Shown one piece after another: positions 24,368 to 32,724 of a stretch of DNA of 64,000 bases. The notes beneath the pieces are model-generated. The model did no database searches and was not told the origin of the DNA. It saw nothing but the letters and a program-made list of their open reading frames with translations. The stretch's first letter is position 1, and each line of letters begins with the position of its first letter. Source of the stretch: Pseudarthrobacter sp. AL07 (lineage in GTDB: Bacteria > Actinomycetota > Actinomycetes > Actinomycetales > Micrococcaceae); the NCBI RefSeq assembly GCF_029960665.1, contig NZ_JASBRB010000003.1, forward strand, positions 268,233 to 332,232, read 5' to 3'. The translations under genes and the position numbers were made by a program.

Positions 24368-25789
24368 TCAGATCGAGTAGCGCTCGTCCTCATGGTCCCC
24401 GGGGTGGTCCTTGACCAGGCCCGCGGCCAGCGTGTTGCCGTCCAGCGGGTCGATCACCAGGAACGCGCCGGTCCGGCGGTGGTGCAGGTAGTTCTCCAGC
24501 GGCAGCGGCGCCGAGAGCCTCAGCTGCGCGTGGCCGATGTCGTTCAGCTCCAGGCTGGACGCGCCCTCGAGCTTGAAGGTGGCCAGGTCGAGCTTGCCAC
24601 TGACGCTGCGGACCAGCGCCTGGACGGTGCGCGTGCCGTGCTTCACCAGCACCTTGGCACCTTCCCGCAGCGGCTTCGGCGAGAGCCAGCACAGCGCGGC
24701 GTACAGGTCGGCGGTGGCCTCCGGGAAGGTCCCGGCGGCGGCAATAGTGTCACCGCGGGCGACGTCGAATTCCTCCGCCAGGCGGATCGCCACAGACTGC
24801 GGGGCGAACGCTTCCTGCAGGGACTCGCCGGCGAAATCGATGCCGGTCACGGTGGTGGTGCGGGGAGCCTGGCCGGGCGTGAGCACTGACACCGAATCCC
24901 CCACCTTCACGGAACCCTCGGTGATCTGGCCGGCGTATGCGCGATAGTCACGGAAGGCTTCAACGTCCAGGCCACCGGCAACGGCATCGGGAGCCAGCGC
25001 ACCCTGCGGCCGGATGACCAGCTGCACGGGGAAGCGGAAGCTCTCCAGCTGCGTGTCGATCTCGTCCGCGGCCGGCAACGTTTCGAGGACCTCGAGGAGG
25101 GCCGGGCCGTCGTACCAGGGGGTGCGTTCGGAACGGTCCACCACGTTGTCGCCGTCGAGGGCGGACACCGGAATCACCAGCAGGTCATCGATGTGGTCCG
25201 CGCTGCCCAGCTCGGCGGAGCCGATGCCCAGTTCGCGGGCCACCTGCTGCACGTCGGCCTGGATTTCGCGGAACACGGACTCGCTGAAGTCCACCAGGTC
25301 GATCTTGTTCACGGCCACAATCACGTGCGCCACGCGCAGCAGCTGCAGCACGGAAAGGTGCCGGCGCGTCTGCTCCAGGACACCCTTGCGGGCGTCAATG
25401 AGTACGACGACGGCATCCGCCGTGGACGCGCCGGTCACCGTGTTTTTGGTGTACTGGACGTGCCCGGGGCAGTCGGCCAGGATGAAGCTGCGCTGGTCCG
25501 TGGCGAAGTAGCGGTAGGCCACGTCGATGGTGATGCCCTGCTCCCGCTCGGCGCGCAGGCCGTCCGTCAGGAGGGCCAGGTCGATCCCGCCCTTCTCGCC
25601 ACCAAAGCCGCGGTCGGAGGAGGTCCGGGCGACGGCGTCGAGCGTGTCAGCAAGAATTGCCTTGGAGTCGTGCAGGAGGCGGCCCACAAGAGTGGACTTC
25701 CCGTCGTCGACCGATCCGGCGGTGGCGAACCGGAACAGCGTGGTGGGCAGGGCTGCCTCGGTGATTGAGCCTGTCGAAATCGTGCTCAT
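24368..25789 (-). CDS. cysN: Sulfate adenylyltransferase GTPase subunit
   Basis: A 473-residue EF-Tu-like GTPase that drives ATP sulfurylase. G motifs are visible: ATAGSVDDGKSTLVGRLL (G1), LADCPGHVQYTKN (G3) and NKIDLVDF (G4), followed by beta-barrel domains. There is no C-terminal APS kinase extension, which fits the APS-type reductase in the operon. Its ATG directly follows the cysD stop. The first ten residues include STGSITE, which is encoded by a copy of a dispersed TTTCGACAGGCTCA repeat. Confidence 0.95.
   Translation of the reverse strand: MSTISTGSITEAALPTTLFRFATAGSVDDGKSTLVGRLLHDSKAILADTLDAVARTSSDRGFGGEKGGIDLALLTDGLRAEREQGITIDVAYRYFATDQRSFILADCPGHVQYTKNTVTGASTADAVVVLIDARKGVLEQTRRHLSVLQLLRVAHVIVAVNKIDLVDFSESVFREIQADVQQVARELGIGSAELGSADHIDDLLVIPVSALDGDNVVDRSERTPWYDGPALLEVLETLPAADEIDTQLESFRFPVQLVIRPQGALAPDAVAGGLDVEAFRDYRAYAGQITEGSVKVGDSVSVLTPGQAPRTTTVTGIDFAGESLQEAFAPQSVAIRLAEEFDVARGDTIAAAGTFPEATADLYAALCWLSPKPLREGAKVLVKHGTRTVQALVRSVSGKLDLATFKLEGASSLELNDIGHAQLRLSAPLPLENYLHHRRTGAFLVIDPLDGNTLAAGLVKDHPGDHEDERYSI
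25760..25781. repeat. TTTCGACAGGCTCAAC-type dispersed repeat inside the cysN start
   Basis: GTGATTGAGCCTGTCGAAAT (25761-25780) resembles a repeat that I recall as common in Arthrobacter and Microbacteriaceae genomes. Here it encodes residues of about 3-10 of CysN. Confidence 0.6.
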
Positions 25790-26770
25790 TTAGAAGTAAC
25801 CATCCTTCTTGCGGTCTTCCATGGCGGCCTCGGAGATGCGGTCATCTGCACGGGTGGCGCCACGTTCGGTGATGGTGGAGGCGGCAACTTCGATCACGAC
25901 GTCGCTCACGGTGGCCGCGTCCGACTCAACGGCACCGGTGCAGGACATGTCGCCCACGGTGCGGTAGCGGACGGTTTTGACGATGACTTCCTCATGCGGC
26001 AGCGGCTGGGAAACCTCGCCCACCGCACGCCACATGCCGTCGCGGGCAAACACTTCGCGGTCATGGGCGTAGTACAGGCCCGGAAGCTCGATGTTCTCGC
26101 GTTCGATGTAGCGCCAGATGTCCAGCTCGGTCCAGTTGCTGATGGGGAACGCACGGACGTGCTGGCCCACGGTGTGGCGGCCGTTGTAGAGGTTCCACAG
26201 CTCGGGGCGCTGGTTGCGCGGGTCCCACTGGCCGAACTCGTCACGGAGGCTCAGAATGCGCTCCTTGGCGCGGGCCTTGTCCTCGTCACGGCGGCCGCCG
26301 CCGAAGACGGCGTCGAACTTGTTCTGCTGGATGGCGTCCAGCAGCGGGACGGTCTGCAGCGGGTTGCGGGTGCCGTCGGCACGCTCGGCCAGTTCGCCGC
26401 GGTCGATGAACTCCTGGACGCTCCCGACGACGAGCTTAAGTCCCAGCCGCTCTACCGTCCGGTCGCGGAAGTCGATGACCTCGGGGAAGTTGTGCCCGGT
26501 GTCCACGTGCAGCACAGGGAAGGGGACCTTGCCCGGCCAGAATGCCTTGGTGGCCAGGTGCAGCATCACCACGGAGTCCTTGCCGCCGGAGAAGAGCAGC
26601 GCGGGCTTCTCGAACTCGGCCACTACTTCGCGGATGATGTGGATCGCTTCAGACTCGAGGGCGTCCAGGCTGGAGAGGCGCGTGGATACGGCAGCGTCAG
26701 TCACCGGCTCGGTGGTTGAGCCTGTCGAAACCGGGCTTGTCGAAACCAAAGTGTCGTTAAGGGTGCTCAT
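25790..26770 (-). CDS. cysD: Sulfate adenylyltransferase subunit 2
   Basis: A 326-residue PP-loop ATP pyrophosphatase-type catalytic subunit of ATP sulfurylase. The PP-loop is LLFSGGKDSVVMLHLA, followed by FPVLHVDTGHNFPEVIDF and, later, GGGRRDEDKARAKER. The C-terminal SGSD-like region normally seen as ENKKKEGYF appears as MEDRKKDGYF. The ATG overlaps the cysH stop by 4 bp (ATGA). Residues 8-20 (LVSTSPVSTGSTT) are encoded by dispersed-repeat DNA and form a low-complexity extension before the conserved domain. Confidence 0.95.
   Translation of the reverse strand: MSTLNDTLVSTSPVSTGSTTEPVTDAAVSTRLSSLDALESEAIHIIREVVAEFEKPALLFSGGKDSVVMLHLATKAFWPGKVPFPVLHVDTGHNFPEVIDFRDRTVERLGLKLVVGSVQEFIDRGELAERADGTRNPLQTVPLLDAIQQNKFDAVFGGGRRDEDKARAKERILSLRDEFGQWDPRNQRPELWNLYNGRHTVGQHVRAFPISNWTELDIWRYIERENIELPGLYYAHDREVFARDGMWRAVGEVSQPLPHEEVIVKTVRYRTVGDMSCTGAVESDAATVSDVVIEVAASTITERGATRADDRISEAAMEDRKKDGYF
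26711..26747. repeat. One and a half copies of the dispersed repeat inside cysD
   Basis: GGTGGTTGAGCCTGTCGAAA (26711-26730) is followed by GGGCTTGTCGAAACC (26733-26747). Both are in frame in the N-terminal coding region of cysD, 0.93 kb from the copy in cysN. Confidence 0.7.
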
Positions 26771-27513
26771 ACGTGTAGTCCGCATTCTGTCTTGTCGGTG
26801 CCTGCCCAGCGGCCGGCGCGGGGGTCGTCTCCGGGCGCCACCTTGCGGGTGCAGGGCTGGCAGCCAATGGAGGGGTAACCCTGGGAAAGCAGCGGGTTGA
26901 CGGGCAGGAGGTTGTCATCGGAGTACTGGACCAGCTGGTCGAACGTCCACGCGGCCACCGGGTTGACCTTGACCAGGCCGTTGACCTCATCCCAGGTCAC
27001 CAGCGGGGTGTTGGTCCGGGTGGGGGCTTCGTCGCGGCGGACGCCGGTGAACCAGAGTTCGTAGCCGGCCAGGGTGCGGCGCAGCGGGGCCACCTTGCGG
27101 AGGGCGCAGCACTGGGCGGCGTCGCGGGCAAAGAGATCCTTGCCCAGGAGCCGGTCCTGCTGTTCCACAGTGTTCTCAGGCAACACGTCCACCACGTTGA
27201 CGCGGAGGTTCGCGGCCACCTCATCACGTGTGGCGTAGGTTTCCGGGAAGTGGTAGCCGGTTTCCAGGAACAGGACGTCGACGCCGGGCAGCTGGTCTGC
27301 TACCAGGGCTGGCAGGACGGCGTCGGCCATGGAGCACGCGACTGCAACGGAGGACAGGTCGAAGTTGCGCTCCACCCAGGCGATCACGTCGCGGGCGGGG
27401 GCGTCCCAGCCGAGCTCGGCAGCGCCGGACTCAGCGATGACCTTGAGCTCGTCATGGGTGCGGAGCGTGGCAGGCGATGCCGCCCCGTCAACTCCCAGTG
27501 CGTGCCTGGTCAC
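26767..27513 (-). CDS. cysH: Adenylyl-sulfate (APS-type) reductase
   Basis: A 248-residue reductase that converts activated sulfate to sulfite with thioredoxin-type reductant. The paired cysteines (AAQCCALRKVAPL and SIGCQPCTRKV) are the 4Fe-4S ligand pattern of APS reductases, not of PAPS-specific enzymes. The catalytic C-terminal cysteine is in TECGLHV. The start is a GTG that overlaps the sir stop by 4 bp (GTGA), and the stop overlaps the cysD start by 4 bp, so translation is tightly coupled. Confidence 0.94.
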   Translation of the reverse strand: MTRHALGVDGAASPATLRTHDELKVIAESGAAELGWDAPARDVIAWVERNFDLSSVAVACSMADAVLPALVADQLPGVDVLFLETGYHFPETYATRDEVAANLRVNVVDVLPENTVEQQDRLLGKDLFARDAAQCCALRKVAPLRRTLAGYELWFTGVRRDEAPTRTNTPLVTWDEVNGLVKVNPVAAWTFDQLVQYSDDNLLPVNPLLSQGYPSIGCQPCTRKVAPGDDPRAGRWAGTDKTECGLHV

Positions 27514-29255
27514 TGGAGGGCCTCCTCGTCAGCTGCGTGGGCCCATTCGGCGAACGTCTGGCCTTCGGAACGCTTGGCCACGAAGGTGCGCACCACGCGT
27601 TCCACGTAGTCCGGCAGGTCCTCGACGTACACCTTCAGGCCGCGGACGGTGCGTCCCAAACCTGCCTCTTCGCGGCTGTTGGAAGCCAGCCCGCCGCCCA
27701 GGTGGACCTGGAAACCCGGGGAGGGGTCGCCGTCGGGCGTGGGAAGCATCATGCCCTTCAGGCCGATGTCCGCGGTCTGGATGCGGGCGCAGGAGTTGGG
27801 GCAGCCGTTGATGTGCAGGGACAGTGCGTGCGGCAGTTCGCCGGACTCCGCGAGGTCCGCCAGGCGGCGTTCCAGGTCAGCGACCGCGGTGGCGGCCGTG
27901 ACCTTGGTTTCCACGATGGCCAGCTTGCAGTACTCGATGCCGGTGCAGGCGATGGTGCCGCGGCGGAACACGGACGGGCGGGCGGAGAGGCCTAGGGCGT
28001 CCAGCTCGGCAACCAGCGGTTCCACGTGGTCCTGGGCAACGTCGAGGACCACAAGCTTCTGGTGCGGGGTGGTGCGCAGGCGGTAGGAGCCGCGGGCCTC
28101 GAGGGTGTCCGCGAGCTTGACCAGCTGCGCACCGGACAGGCGGCCGGCCAGCGGGGTGGCGCCAATGAAGAACTTGCCGTCCTTCTGCTCGTGCACACCG
28201 ATGTGGTCGCCCGGGGTGGTTGGCTTGGGCGCGGCGGGACCGTCGGCCAGCTTGTAGCCGAGGTATTCGTCCTCGAGGATCTGGCGGAATTTCGCCGGTC
28301 CCCAGTCGGCCATCAGGAACTTCAGGCGGGCCTTGGTGCGCATGCGGCGGTAGCCGTAGTCGCGGAAGATGCTGGTGACGCCGAGCCAGACTTCGGCGGC
28401 TTCCTCGGGCTTCACGAAGGCGCCCAGGCGCTTGCCGAGCATCGGGTTGGTGGACAGCGCGCCGCCGGCCCAGAGATCGTAACCAACGCCCAGTTCCGGG
28501 TGTCGGACGCCCACAAGTGCGAAGTCGTTGATCTCGTGGACCACGTCCTGGCTGGGGTGGCCGGTGATGGCGGTTTTGTACTTACGCGGCAGGTTGGACA
28601 GCAGCGGGTTGCCGATGAAGCGCTCGCCCAGTTCCGCGATGAGCGGCGTGGGGTCGATGATCTCGTCCTTGGCGATGCCGGCCACAGGCGAGCCCAGGAT
28701 GACACGGGGCACGTCGCCGCAGGCCTCGGTGGTGGACAGGCCAACACCCTCAAGCCGTTTCCAGATCTCGGGGATGTCCTCCACGCGGATCCAGTGCAGC
28801 TGGATGTTCTGGCGGTCCGTGAGGTCGGCGGAGTCCCGGCCGAAATCAACCGAAATCTGGCCGATGACGCGCAGTTGCTCGGTGGTGAGCGCACCGCCGT
28901 CGATCCTGACCCGGAGCATGAAGTACTTGTCTTCCAGCTCGTGCGGCTCGAGCGTGGCGGTCTTGCCGCCGTCGATCCCGGGCTTGCGCTGGGTGTACAG
29001 GCCCCACCAGCGGAAGCGGCCGTGGAGGTCCTGGCTGGGGATGGCGTCGAAGCCGTCCTTGGAGTAGATGGTCTCGATACGCTCGCGCACGTTGAGGCCG
29101 TCGTCTTCCTGTTTCCAGGTTTCGTTGGCGTTCAGCGGGGTTTTGCCGTCCACTTTCCACTGCCCGTGCGGCTTTGCAGCGGGGCGGGAGGCGCGCGCGG
29201 GGCGCTTGGCGGCGGCGGGGTCCACGGACGCTCCGGCTAGAGCTGTATCAGTCAT
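27510..29255 (-). CDS. sir: Ferredoxin-dependent sulfite reductase
   Basis: A 581-residue siroheme/4Fe-4S enzyme of the nitrite/sulfite reductase family that reduces sulfite to sulfide. Two half-domain repeats are visible (LTDRQNIQLHWI in the first, RLRTTPHQKLVVLDVA in the second). The cluster and siroheme ligands are CTGIEYCKLA and NGCPNSCARIQ. The neighbouring cysHDN genes make sulfite reductase much more likely than nitrite reductase. It is first in the operon and its promoter carries the shared sulfur element. TACAGT lies 6 nt before the ATG with no ribosome site, so the transcript is probably leaderless. Confidence 0.93.
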   Translation of the reverse strand: MTDTALAGASVDPAAAKRPARASRPAAKPHGQWKVDGKTPLNANETWKQEDDGLNVRERIETIYSKDGFDAIPSQDLHGRFRWWGLYTQRKPGIDGGKTATLEPHELEDKYFMLRVRIDGGALTTEQLRVIGQISVDFGRDSADLTDRQNIQLHWIRVEDIPEIWKRLEGVGLSTTEACGDVPRVILGSPVAGIAKDEIIDPTPLIAELGERFIGNPLLSNLPRKYKTAITGHPSQDVVHEINDFALVGVRHPELGVGYDLWAGGALSTNPMLGKRLGAFVKPEEAAEVWLGVTSIFRDYGYRRMRTKARLKFLMADWGPAKFRQILEDEYLGYKLADGPAAPKPTTPGDHIGVHEQKDGKFFIGATPLAGRLSGAQLVKLADTLEARGSYRLRTTPHQKLVVLDVAQDHVEPLVAELDALGLSARPSVFRRGTIACTGIEYCKLAIVETKVTAATAVADLERRLADLAESGELPHALSLHINGCPNSCARIQTADIGLKGMMLPTPDGDPSPGFQVHLGGGLASNSREEAGLGRTVRGLKVYVEDLPDYVERVVRTFVAKRSEGQTFAEWAHAADEEALQ

Positions 29256-29261
29256 GCATCG

Positions 29262-29323
29262 ACTGTAGGGGCCCGCCTAAGTGCGTCACAAAGGCCCGGA
29301 AACGCGAGGTCACCTAGGGAAAC
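29262..29323 (-). promoter_or_regulatory. sir-cysHDN promoter with shared sulfur element
   Basis: On the minus strand a GTTTCC-flanked element containing GTGACCTCGCGTTTCC lies at 29323-29298. It is followed by TTGTGA (29291-29286), an 18-bp spacer, TACAGT (29267-29262), 6 nt and the ATG. It matches the siroheme synthase promoter in 20 of 26 bases at the same distance from the start codon. Confidence 0.7.
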
Positions 29324-29376
29324 AATTCGTCACGAACCGCCGGAGAGCCTTGAAGAAGCCCGCCCGCTGTGCTTCG

Positions 29377-30132
29377 TTACGGTTCCCGTGCGGGCGCCTG
29401 TTGACCGTGTACGACGGCGGCGTCGAACCGTTCCAGCGCGATCTCGGCTAGCACCGGCGAGGGCAGCAGTGGTTCCGTCACGAGGTCGGCACCGGCTTTG
29501 GCCAGCTGGTCGTGGAAGAACCCCGGCGCGAGGAGGTAGGAGGCAATCACCACGCGGCCGCCGTCGTCCACGGCCCCAGCGGACTCCCCCGCCCCGGCAC
29601 CTCCGGCCAGTTCCTGGCGCAGGATGGCGACGGCGTCGAGCACCGACGGCTGGGCAGAGGCACCATACGCGGGCAGAATCCGGTTGCGCCGCAGCGCCCT
29701 GAGCTGGTCGGCGAGCTCTTCCACGCTGACAGCGGCGTTGGGATTGGAGGACCCGGCGGCGGCGAGGACGATCGCGTCGCGGTCCGTGACGCCGGCCTCG
29801 CGGAGGCGCTGGTCCAGCAGGGCCGCGAGCCGCGGGTCCGGGCCGAGCGGGGCTGCAGCCAGGCTGCCCGGACGGCTTTTCACGGCCCGGGCGATGTCCA
29901 CCTTGACGTGGTAGCCCACGCTCAGTAGCAGCGGCACAACGACGGCCTGTTGTTCTTCGGGGAGGCCCGCCACCACGTCCACGAGGTCCGGCTGCTGGAC
30001 GTCCACGTAGGCTTCCCGCACGTCCAGGCCAGGGCGTAAGGCGGCGATGTCAGCGCGCAGCGCGTTAACCTCCGCGGCACCCTGCGTGCTGGATGTCCCA
30101 TGGGCGCAGGCGATCATGATCGGGTTGTTCAT
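29377..30132 (-). CDS. Sirohydrochlorin chelatase-like (CbiX-type) protein
   Basis: A 251-residue protein built as two CbiX-like halves. The first begins MIACAHGTSSTQGAAEVNAL, with the metal-binding histidine, and continues VVVPLLLSVGYHVKVDIARA with a second conserved histidine. The second half (AAAGSSNPNAA, then YLLAPGFFHDQL) is more diverged. It should insert iron into sirohydrochlorin to finish siroheme. It lies 121 bp upstream of sir on the same strand and may have its own promoter, since TACGCT occurs 7 nt before the ATG. Confidence 0.88.
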   Translation of the reverse strand: MNNPIMIACAHGTSSTQGAAEVNALRADIAALRPGLDVREAYVDVQQPDLVDVVAGLPEEQQAVVVPLLLSVGYHVKVDIARAVKSRPGSLAAAPLGPDPRLAALLDQRLREAGVTDRDAIVLAAAGSSNPNAAVSVEELADQLRALRRNRILPAYGASAQPSVLDAVAILRQELAGGAGAGESAGAVDDGGRVVIASYLLAPGFFHDQLAKAGADLVTEPLLPSPVLAEIALERFDAAVVHGQQAPAREP

Positions 30133-30194
30133 AGGGGCTAGCGTAACGTTGGAGCCGCCCTGTCCGCCCACCATGAAACCGCCGGGACGCCCTC

Positions 30195-30902
30195 ATGATA
30201 TTGCCGTTCGACACATTGCCGTTCGGCATCGACCTTGTATGGCTTGACCTGGCCGGCGTCTTCTTCTTCGCCGTTTCCGGGTCCCTCTTGGCGGCGCGGA
30301 AGCAGTTCGACCTGGTGGGGTCGCTGCTGCTGGCGTCTCTGGTTTCCCTCGGCGGCGGCGTCATCCGCGACATCATCCTCAACACCACGCCGGCAGCCTT
30401 CACCAACCCCGCGTATCTGGTTCCCCCGGTCCTGGCCACTGTCCTGGTGTATTTCCTGTACTCCAGCGTGCAGCGGTACACCTCGCTGCTGGTGCTGTTC
30501 GACGCCGGCGGGCTGGCCCTGTTCTGCATCAGCGGAACGCTGAAGGCCCTGGTGCTGGGGATGAATCCGGTGGCTGCCGTGCTGCTCGGCGTGACCACGG
30601 CGGTGGGCGGCGGCCTGCTGCGGGACATCACCGCCAACGAGGTGCCGCAGCTGTTCAACCCCCGGGACCTTTACGCGCTGCCGGCCTTCAGTGGGGCGGC
30701 TTTGACCGCGCTGCTCTGGGTAACAGGGGCCTTCAACGCATTGACGGCGTGCGCGGTGGCGGCCGTGGTGTTCGCTTTCCGCGTGGTTGCCTGGCGCCGG
30801 TCCTGGTATGTCCCGCTCGCTGTACGTGGCTTACACCGGCGGGGCTCCGGCGGAGGCGGGGCTGATGGGGCTGGCAGCGGCTCGGGAGCGGGCCGCAGTT
30901 AG
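30195..30902 (+). CDS. TRIC-type (UPF0126/YadS) cation channel family protein
   Basis: A 235-residue membrane protein made of two repeats of three helices. Each repeat carries the glycine-rich GGG...RD signature: SLGGGVIRDIILNTTP and TAVGGGLLRDITANEVP. This is the prokaryotic TRIC/UPF0126 family, in which potassium channel activity has been shown for some members. The C-terminus is a Gly/Ser-rich tail. It is divergent from the chelatase with only 62 bp between the starts, and 13 bp separate its stop from the next gene. Confidence 0.88.
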   Translation: MILPFDTLPFGIDLVWLDLAGVFFFAVSGSLLAARKQFDLVGSLLLASLVSLGGGVIRDIILNTTPAAFTNPAYLVPPVLATVLVYFLYSSVQRYTSLLVLFDAGGLALFCISGTLKALVLGMNPVAAVLLGVTTAVGGGLLRDITANEVPQLFNPRDLYALPAFSGAALTALLWVTGAFNALTACAVAAVVFAFRVVAWRRSWYVPLAVRGLHRRGSGGGGADGAGSGSGAGRS

Positions 30903-30915
30903 CTAGGATATGAGC

Positions 30916-31344
30916 ATGACTGACATGTTCCTCGAGAAGTTCCGCGCGCTTGTTCCGACCCATCTCGAGGACGAATGGCAGGAAGAAGACGGCCTGCCTG
31001 CGGACGAACTGGACGCGGCCCTCGCCGAACACCAGTTCCAGGTTCCCCTGGTCCTCCGCGAGTTCTACCTGGCGGTGGGCGGCTGCGAGGACATTATGGA
31101 GGCGTACCACTACTTCTGGGATCCCGAAGAGCTGGAAGTGGATGACGAAGGCTTCCTGATGTTCCTCGAGGATGAGGAAGAACAGTTCACCTGGGGCTTC
31201 CGCGTTGGCGACCTCGGCATCCCGGACCCCATCGTGTACCGCCGCAACAACGCCCGCGGCCAGTGGAAGAGCGAAGAAGGCACGTTCTCCGAATTCGTCT
31301 TCGACATGTTCGAGTGGGCCTTCAACGACGAGGAAGAAAACTAG
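30916..31344 (+). CDS. SUKH (SMI1/KNR4)-like small acidic protein
   Basis: A 142-residue, strongly acidic protein. The pattern ALAEHQFQVPLVLREFYLAV followed by GGCEDIMEAYHYFWDPEEL resembles the SMI1/KNR4 fold, in which a Leu-Pro/Leu-Arg-Glu-Phe helix precedes a Gly-Gly turn. Many such proteins are immunity partners of secreted toxins, but I see no toxin nearby, so the role is open. TAGGAT lies at 30904-30909 with exactly 6 nt before the ATG at 30916, so I prefer this ATG to the one at 30910 and expect a leaderless transcript. Confidence 0.6.
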   Translation: MTDMFLEKFRALVPTHLEDEWQEEDGLPADELDAALAEHQFQVPLVLREFYLAVGGCEDIMEAYHYFWDPEELEVDDEGFLMFLEDEEEQFTWGFRVGDLGIPDPIVYRRNNARGQWKSEEGTFSEFVFDMFEWAFNDEEEN

Positions 31345-31474
31345 GCTCCTCCCCGCGCGGCCCTCTTTCGGCGCCTGTCCGCCGCTGGAATTCCCCAGGT
31401 TTGGCTGGTCCGCCCGGCGAGCCTCCTCGATCTGCCGGAGTGTCGGCGGGTTCTCGAAGCGAAGCAGGGGAATC

Positions 31475-32296
31475 TCAGCGCACTACGCGGCCGCGTAGGA
31501 CCTGCCACACCTCGTCCACGACCTTCTGCGGGTTGTAGACCACCTGCGCGTAGCCGTATCTGAGCACAGCGTAGCCATCCAGGGTGCTCGCATTGTTGCG
31601 TAGCCGGTCCTTCTTGACCTGTCTGGGCTGGAGATGCGTTTCGCCGTCGAGCTCCACAATGAGGAAGCCCTCCAATAGGAAGTCCACGATTCCGATCCCG
31701 GGCAGGTCCACCTGGGTCTGGACGAACATGCCCTCACTGCGGAAAAGGAGCCGGGCCACCACTTCGATGGGCGAACCGGCCGTGCCATCCACCAGGTCCA
31801 GGACCCTGCGGGCGGCTCCGTTTCGGTTACCCGGCAGGTGTCCGCGCAGATAATCCAGGGTGGTCCTGCCTTGCAGCAGCGCGCTCTCCACCATGATGGC
31901 AGCCTCCACCTCTGGTAAACACCGCAGGCCATGAAGCAGCACATCAGTCAGGCCGGCCACGGGCCAGGGCACATCCTGGGGCACCACAGTCTCACGATGA
32001 ACCACAACATCCTTGGCGGCCCCGTGCCGGCAGAGCAGGTGAAGGGCCGTGGGTTGGTGCAGCCGCCACAGCCGGTGGTGTGTGCTGGCCGAGCCGCAAC
32101 TGAGCAGACCGTTGGCCAGGACCGCACCCACGAGATCGGGAGCGGCACCCGGCAGTGCCACCACTCCGTGCCGGAGCCGCCGCATCTGGCCTGCGCCAAT
32201 GGCCACGCGGATGTTCCGATCCGAGAATCCGGCCTTGCGCAATGTCGCTGTCCTGGCGACGGAGCCGGCGTACTTGAGGTAAGAAGTGACGTCCAT
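31475..32296 (-). CDS. AbiEi-like N-terminus with C-terminal DUF559 nuclease-type domain
   Basis: A 273-residue protein. The N-terminal part (LKYAGSVARTATLRKAGFSD, NIRVAIGAGQMRRLRHGVVA) matches the winged-helix AbiEi antitoxin domain. The C-terminal part (IGIVDFLLEGFLIVELDGET, then KKDRLRNN) has the D...ExD spacing and downstream lysine of PD-(D/E)XK/Vsr-like DUF559 nucleases. Proteins of this build are common in actinobacteria as orphans. No AbiEii-type nucleotidyltransferase lies next to it. I chose ATG 32296 at the start of domain similarity. Confidence 0.78.
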   Translation of the reverse strand: MDVTSYLKYAGSVARTATLRKAGFSDRNIRVAIGAGQMRRLRHGVVALPGAAPDLVGAVLANGLLSCGSASTHHRLWRLHQPTALHLLCRHGAAKDVVVHRETVVPQDVPWPVAGLTDVLLHGLRCLPEVEAAIMVESALLQGRTTLDYLRGHLPGNRNGAARRVLDLVDGTAGSPIEVVARLLFRSEGMFVQTQVDLPGIGIVDFLLEGFLIVELDGETHLQPRQVKKDRLRNNASTLDGYAVLRYGYAQVVYNPQKVVDEVWQVLRGRVVR

Positions 32297-32584
32297 GCTC
32301 CCAGCAGAGCCGACCATTGCCCCCGCCGGCAGTATCCAAATCAGCCATGTGCAAAACCAGGCCGCTGAGTCTCCCCTGGTTTGGGCGCCCGTGCCGGCGT
32401 GGCGGCAGGACTCACCGGGCTGCCAGCGGCATCTCCAGGCAAACGTGGGGAAATCCAGCAGGGCCGCAAGCAGAAAAGCCTGTGACGCGCGCAGTAACAG
32501 CAGGATTGCGTCCTGTGACAAATCTGTCATACACTGTTCACGGATCCGCTAAACGCCTCCGGCGGGTCTGATGCGAACGGAGAT

Positions 32585-32640
32585 ATAGCCCCGGTTCGGC
32601 GCAACGTGTGATTCGTTTCGTTGCTGAGAACCGGGGCTAT
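32585..32640. terminator. Two-tier hairpin terminator
   Basis: An outer 13-bp stem (ATAGCCCCGGTTC, 32585-32597, with 32628-32640) encloses an inner GCAACG/CGTTGC stem. It lies beyond the polyprenyl synthase stop and probably ends the menG-menJ-polyprenyl synthase transcript. Confidence 0.85.
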
Positions 32641-32724
32641 TGCATTTAACGAAGTTTGCCAAGCAAACAGCGAGGGCCCCGGCCAGGTTCAACCCCGCCG
32701 AGGCCCCGCTGTACAACAAGGGAA

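Noticed and set aside
27510..29255. Sulfite reductase gene considered as assimilatory nitrite reductase
   Set aside because: The families are similar, but the gene is translationally coupled to cysH-cysD-cysN and no nitrate genes are present.
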